Of a stretch of 8,268 bases of DNA, positions 5,501 to 8,268 are shown in pieces. The position numbers and the translations under genes are program-made. Below the pieces are notes generated by a model. That model ran no database searches and had not been told where the DNA came from. It worked only from the letters and a program-made list of their open reading frames with translations. How positions within the stretch are numbered: position 1 is the stretch's first letter; every line of letters starts with the position of its first letter. This stretch comes from an uncultured Candidatus Saccharibacteria bacterium. GTDB lineage: Bacteria > Patescibacteriota > Saccharimonadia > Saccharimonadales > Saccharimonadaceae. Where the stretch lies: positions 1 through 8,268 of the forward strand of contig CAMHRH010000037.1 of NCBI GenBank assembly GCA_946187605.1, in the 5' to 3' direction.

Positions 5501-8268
5501 GTATCAGGAAAATATCATAAAAGAAATTCCAGACGGCGCTACCTATCATATCGAAACCATCGATGGAGTCGAGAACTGCTGGCTTATGCGAGAAAACAAT
5601 TATCTTCGTGTGAATAATGTTGAATATAATTCCCTTTCAAAAGCATTCGCTGCGGCTAATGATGGCGATACTGTAGAAGTAATAGCAAGCATTACTACTG
5701 AGGCAAAAATGCCAACTAATCCAGCTGGAAAAAGTATTATTCTTGATCTTAATGGATTCTCTATTGGCTATACGCAAACACTTACTAATAATGGTTCGCT
5801 TACAATTCAAGACAGCAGTACCGCAAAGACAGGAATGTTTACGAATAACAATAATATTACGATAAAGAACACTGGAACTTTGACACTCAACTCTGGACGC
5901 ATCGACAATACATTCGCATATGTAAACACTAGCGGAATTGCCGAACGCTCGAATGCGATTCTCGTTGACGGAAGTGGCTCGTTCGTTATGAATGGCGGCA
6001 AAATCTCAAGCATCGGCAGTAGCGTTACGCTTAATAGTACAGGCTCTCTTACTCTAAATGATGGTATCATCGAATCAACTTACCGAGCAATCAGCGGCAG
6101 CGGCTCAAGCAACACATCATACCTATACGGCGGCACTATACAAAGCATCGGCGATTCCGCTACTAGCTCAAACGCCCCTACAGCTCTAAGCGGCGGCAAA
6201 TACATTATCGATGGCGCCGAAATTATCGTCGAAGCTCTTAACGGTCGTTCCGCATACGGCGCATCTTCCGCTACAATCACATTCAAAAACGGGTCACTTG
6301 CCGTATCGAGCAATAGCAACTCGGCCTACGGCTTTAACTATGGAACTCTCACTCTGGAGGGCGGTAGCGTTTCAGTTACTTCGGGCTCATATGCCTATGG
6401 AGCTTCAAGTACTAATATAACTATGTCCGGCGGAGCCATTACGGCTACTAGCACAGGAAACCGAGAAGCTTATGGCATTAGTAATTATGACGTAAATATT
6501 AATATTTCTGACGGCATTATAACCGCATCATCGACGGGCGGAGGAGCATCCTATGGCATCCGCCAAAACTCCAGCTACGGCTCTGGCACTGACTATATCA
6601 CAGGCGGCACGATAAACGGCAATACGTACGGTATATCTACAAATAGAAGCCTAGTACTTGGCAATGATGACGGCGAAATAAACATTGATGCGCCAGTAAT
6701 ATCCGGCGGCACGCATGGAATATATGGCAACGGAAGAGTATACTTCTACGACGGCCGCCTTAGAGGCAGTACGAACGCATATCAAGACGGCGTAATCGTC
6801 GCCATTCCAGACGGCGCTACCTATCATATCGAAACCATCGATGGAGTCGAGAACTGCTGGCTTATGCGAGAAAACAATTATCTTCGTGTGAATAATGTTG
6901 AATATAATTCCCTTTCAAAAGCATTCGCTGCGGCTAATGATGGCGATACTGTAGAAGTAATAGCAAGCATTACTACTGAGGCAAAAATGCCAACTAATCC
7001 AGCTGGAAAAAGTATTATTCTTGATCTTAATGGATTCTCTATTGGCTATACGCAAACACTTACTAATAATGGTTCGCTTACAATTCAAGACAGCAGTACC
7101 GCAAAGACAGGAATGTTTACTAATAGTAGCGATGTCACAATTCACAACTCCGGGAACCTCACTATAAGCTCCGGCACAATTGCAAATACTTTTCCGTACA
7201 CTAACACGAGCGGCATCGCCGAGCGATCAACCGCTATTCTCTCTGATTCCGATAGCACAATCACACTAAATGGCGGTACGATAAAAGGCATCGGATGCGC
7301 CATCTCTCTCAAGTCAAAAGCAGCACTAACCATGAATGATGGCCTGATCGATTCCAAGTACCGCGCCCTTTTCGGCAATAGTGCAACCACAACATCATAT
7401 CTATATGGCGGCACTATACAAAGTATTGACGATTCAGCGGCATCTAGCATGTCTCCATTTGCTATTGATTACGGTAACTACATTATCGATGGCGCGACTA
7501 TTATCTCAAGGTCCGTGAATAATCGCGGTGCATATGGCGTACATGGCGCCATTACTATGAAAAGCGGTTCTGTTACGGCAACAACTGAAAATGGCAACGC
7601 TACTGGCGTCAGTTACGGCACACTTAATATGTCCGGCGGCAGCATAACTGCTACTAGCAATAACACTGCACGGGGCGTGGACTATGCCACAGTCACTATC
7701 AGTGGAGGCGGCATCATCGCTACCAGCACCGGCAGCTATAACTCATACGGAGTCACCCTCAACGATAATGCCTTAACGATGACAGGCGGCACGATTGCTA
7801 GCAACTCTACTAGCGGCACAGGCTATGGAGTATACTCGAGCGACCGCTACGGACCAGACAGCGTCTCTGGTGGAGAAATCTATGGAAGCCATTTTGGATT
7901 CTATACAGGACGTACCTTAAACATTGGCGCAAATGACGGCGAAATCAGCACTACGACACCGATAATCGTTGGCGGCACATATGGCGTTTATGGCGGGCAA
8001 GTTAATTTTTATGACGGAAGGCTCAAAGGCCAAAACGCTGCCTATTACGACCGTAATATTAAGAAAATCGCCGACGACGCATCCGTCTATATCACCACAG
8101 AAACAATCAATGAGGAAGAATATGACGTTAGATATCTTGTCTCCGAACACGACGTCGCAAAAATTGGCGAAACAAAATATCCACGCTTAGACGAGGCTGT
8201 CGCAGCTGCAAACAACGGCGACGCGATCGAACTGCCGCCCGGACGCGACAGCGTCGAGTTCGAGGCCG
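2559..8268 (+). CDS. Giant secreted or cell-surface protein: TasA/BsaA-like head, Flg_new repeats, long beta-helix repeat array (3' end beyond window)
   Basis: This frame stays open to the last base, giving at least 1,903 codons; the C-terminus and any wall anchor are not visible. Starting at GTG 2559 (second choice GTG 2553), it has a basic N-terminus (RIKTNRASKKK) and a hydrophobic segment at about residues 13-32. Residues about 28-200 resemble the TasA/camelysin/BsaA families: NVFNL after the signal, EEFEPPDDW, a DIYVRLSYEEYW strand, WYYF, and LKPGETT. Two Flg_new (Listeria-Bacteroides) repeats follow at about 204-282 and 287-363, each with an NPNGG- or DPNGG-type turn and a terminal NW or HW. 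From about 364 on come beta-helix coils of roughly 20-25 residues built on NGGTITA and YGI motifs. They are grouped into units starting at about residues 530, 990, 1416 and 1837. Units end in an IG-DG-PVI-G-YGIYG-FYDG-L-G signature. The family knowledge suggests a biofilm matrix protein or adhesin; the exact role is inference. Confidence 0.9.
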   Translation, partial: MRIKTNRASKKKLFIPILLMGVFLFIGATIAIHSDYSVLDNVFNLSSHVATSIEEFEPPDDWHICEEVPKTLITRNDSNHDIYVRLSYEEYWRSRTDETNLPLIKDGVRLAIINFQNEDDWELKSDGWYYFKQALKPGETTTSLFKSVKLDCSASFGGDNVCTETATGVVCDKPQDEYENAKYHLKITVQTTDEDGGFPEDKICKLTINPNGGIYNDSTDIYTEDVRCGQPIELGVISYADHELRDWTKTVLDDNNEPEDSILPANTSSITLEQDTTLTANWLSTIMYNVTVDPNGGSYANSTEPSSYSIRKDDLFTIEAATREGYFIDYWLVTSGNVESAIDNKLTSDSFSVTDNITIQAHWDRAIARIERTQKLYNSIMSAEAEAITDDTITLLVDTEETVTNEKKVTLDLNNHTVTGSLTNTTAGNIILINGEINNPNGAAVINDGILTMGIDDYDEDGVANIISDNIRLVGTTTGLKQTNDTYQFYFYDGYLEGDVGLEGGYDGAPFYRRTFDDLMIYFFPFVDHIESGARSYQHVELKNADRAVTKTSVHGDIYYYNMQDNINTSARTGYKIYAVRNFDASYPITVAEDTEIDFDISGYTIGAGDNWTINGTFNVTDSKTGDEQGIIDFSQTITNNGNLNLTNAKFEAITANTLLVNNKHLSLKNSSEISSATANVIQINATGTTLDIDSTSFVSSTSASDKHCALNYSGNDLIINSGNFTSTNGTSVCIATDSTLTINGGNISNESHYAISGGNITSSKLIVNNGDISSANTNNKDSYAIYNINVTINGGTISASSNRHVAAIYGTGTIYGGTVTAISSGNQSATGIDAHGSFTIYGGTITAKNTGTWNARGIDTSSTNKVTVYDGVISAEAISNSAVGINGGTIDIKGGTITATSTNNYGYALDANYYTSIIITGGKLYGSTYGINGYSSNWITIGTDDENISTSSPDIAGKSYGIYGGYARYYDGILKGGINSYQENIIKEIPDGATYHIETIDGVENCWLMRENNYLRVNNVEYNSLSKAFAAANDGDTVEVIASITTEAKMPTNPAGKSIILDLNGFSIGYTQTLTNNGSLTIQDSSTAKTGMFTNNNNITIKNTGTLTLNSGRIDNTFAYVNTSGIAERSNAILVDGSGSFVMNGGKISSIGSSVTLNSTGSLTLNDGIIESTYRAISGSGSSNTSYLYGGTIQSIGDSATSSNAPTALSGGKYIIDGAEIIVEALNGRSAYGASSATITFKNGSLAVSSNSNSAYGFNYGTLTLEGGSVSVTSGSYAYGASSTNITMSGGAITATSTGNREAYGISNYDVNINISDGIITASSTGGGASYGIRQNSSYGSGTDYITGGTINGNTYGISTNRSLVLGNDDGEINIDAPVISGGTHGIYGNGRVYFYDGRLRGSTNAYQDGVIVAIPDGATYHIETIDGVENCWLMRENNYLRVNNVEYNSLSKAFAAANDGDTVEVIASITTEAKMPTNPAGKSIILDLNGFSIGYTQTLTNNGSLTIQDSSTAKTGMFTNSSDVTIHNSGNLTISSGTIANTFPYTNTSGIAERSTAILSDSDSTITLNGGTIKGIGCAISLKSKAALTMNDGLIDSKYRALFGNSATTTSYLYGGTIQSIDDSAASSMSPFAIDYGNYIIDGATIISRSVNNRGAYGVHGAITMKSGSVTATTENGNATGVSYGTLNMSGGSITATSNNTARGVDYATVTISGGGIIATSTGSYNSYGVTLNDNALTMTGGTIASNSTSGTGYGVYSSDRYGPDSVSGGEIYGSHFGFYTGRTLNIGANDGEISTTTPIIVGGTYGVYGGQVNFYDGRLKGQNAAYYDRNIKKIADDASVYITTETINEEEYDVRYLVSEHDVAKIGETKYPRLDEAVAAANNGDAIELPPGRDSVEFEA
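3168..3404 (+). repeat. Flg_new (Listeria-Bacteroides) repeat 1 within the giant protein
   Basis: Residues about 204-282 begin CKLTINPNGGIY and end LTANW. Such repeats form small beta-grasp-like spacer modules in Gram-positive surface proteins such as internalin B-type proteins. This copy carries two cysteines (Cys204, Cys228), absent from the next copy. Confidence 0.65.
3417..3647 (+). repeat. Flg_new (Listeria-Bacteroides) repeat 2 within the giant protein
   Basis: Residues about 287-363 begin MYNVTVDPNGGSY, contain REGYFIDYW, and end TIQAHW. These are the usual landmarks of this repeat. It leads directly into the first beta-helix region. Confidence 0.75.
4146..5525 (+). repeat. Higher-order beta-helix unit 1 (460 codons)
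   Basis: The unit begins at IESGARSYQHVE, which aligns by eye with the IPDGATYHIE opening of the next units, but its header is the most diverged. About ten coils follow with INGGTISA and IYGGTITA motifs alternating with YAI or YGI turns. It closes with ITIGTDDENIS, SYGIYGGY and YYDGILKG. It is longer than units 2 and 3, mainly through extra coils. Confidence 0.6.
5526..5842 (+). repeat. Perfect 317-bp direct repeat, copy A
   Basis: Read base by base, this block is identical to 6804-7120 at an offset of 1,278 bp (426 codons). It encodes the header of unit 2 from IPDGATYH to about TGMF. Its G+C is about 39% by hand count, and it uses AAT and GAT codons more than the flanking coils seem to. Confidence 0.95.
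5526..6803 (+). repeat. Higher-order beta-helix unit 2 (426 codons)
   Basis: The unit opens IPDGATYHIETIDG, then a header YNSLSKAFAAANDGDTVEV, then DLNGFSIGYTQ and LTNNGSLTIQDS. Coils with NGGKISS, GGTIQS and GGAITA follow. It ends LVLGNDDGEI, HGIYGNG and FYDGRLRG. The protein aligns with unit 3 without gaps at least to the shared SYLYGGTIQSI, at a constant offset of 1,278 bp. Confidence 0.8.
6804..7120 (+). repeat. Perfect 317-bp direct repeat, copy B
   Basis: This is the second copy of the block at 5526-5842. Identity begins at the A of ATTCCAGACGG and ends at GTTTAC, after which the copies read TAATAG and GAATAA. It keeps the same frame, so recombination between copies would add or remove exactly 426 codons. 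Confidence 0.95.
6804..8066 (+). repeat. Higher-order beta-helix unit 3 (421 codons)
   Basis: The opening 317 bp are identical to unit 2; after that the DNA diverges while the protein pattern persists (for example NTSGIAERS, SYLYGGTIQSI, YIIDGA). The unit ends LNIGANDGEI, YGVYGGQ and FYDGRLKG. It is five codons shorter than unit 2. Confidence 0.8.
8067..8268 (+). repeat. Start of beta-helix unit 4 (truncated by window end)
   Basis: The protein IADDASVYITTETIN followed by VAKIGETKYPRLDEAVAAANNGDAIEL is a diverged copy of the unit header. It shows that the array continues past the window. At DNA level it does not share the identical block of units 2 and 3. Confidence 0.7.

Noticed and set aside
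5526..7120. Insertion sequence or other mobile element bounded by the 317-bp direct repeats
   Set aside because: The repeats and the sequence between them are one continuous coding frame of homologous beta-helix protein, with no transposase, terminal inverted repeats or target duplication.
7142..7450. A 102-codon minus-strand open frame, similar to ones at 6080-6319 and 5807-6070
   Set aside because: These recur because the repeat units recur. They are reverse-strand shadows of the coils, not genes.

Overview
The window (8,268 bp, roughly 43-45% G+C by eye) looks like a chromosomal surface-protein locus of a Gram-positive-type (monoderm) bacterium. The pointers are a CiaH/PhoR-style two-component pair, a TasA/BsaA-like head of the kind exported through SipW-type signal peptidases, Listeria-Bacteroides (Flg_new) repeats, and long beta-helix repeats of the kind common in Firmicutes and in some Candidate Phyla Radiation (Saccharibacteria-like) genomes. 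I cannot fix the phylum from the sequence. The use of extended -10 promoters and one apparently leaderless gene is noted but is not diagnostic.

Left part (1-1636, minus strand): a compact two-gene operon. An OmpR/PhoB-family response regulator is followed 1 nt later by a small membrane histidine kinase with only about 38 residues outside the membrane. The kinase probably starts at an ATG at 975, which has a Shine-Dalgarno sequence, rather than at the TTG further upstream.

Middle (1637-2558): an 87-bp divergent promoter region separates the regulator operon from a plus-strand gene for an unrecognised 256-residue single-pass membrane protein (1724-2494). That gene has an extended -10 box placed exactly so that transcription would start on its ATG. 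A 64-bp gap follows, with a consensus extended -10 (TGG-TATAAT) embedded in short direct and inverted repeats.

Right part (2559-8268, plus strand): one enormous open reading frame with no stop codon before the window ends, at least 1,903 codons. It encodes a secreted or cell-surface protein: basic N-terminus and membrane segment, TasA/BsaA-like head, two Flg_new repeats, then a long array of NGGTI-type beta-helix coils arranged in higher-order units of about 421-460 residues. Two successive units share a perfectly identical 317-bp block while their flanks have diverged in DNA but not in protein architecture. This suggests recent gene conversion, or a substrate for unit gain and loss.

Taken together, a plausible reading is that the two-component system senses an envelope cue and controls the neighbouring membrane protein and the giant matrix or adhesin protein. 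The control link is inferred from position and shared promoter motifs only. The only stretches without genes are 1-48 (end of the kinase and beyond), 1637-1723 and 2495-2558. No tRNA, rRNA, CRISPR array, transposase or convincing rho-independent terminator was seen.
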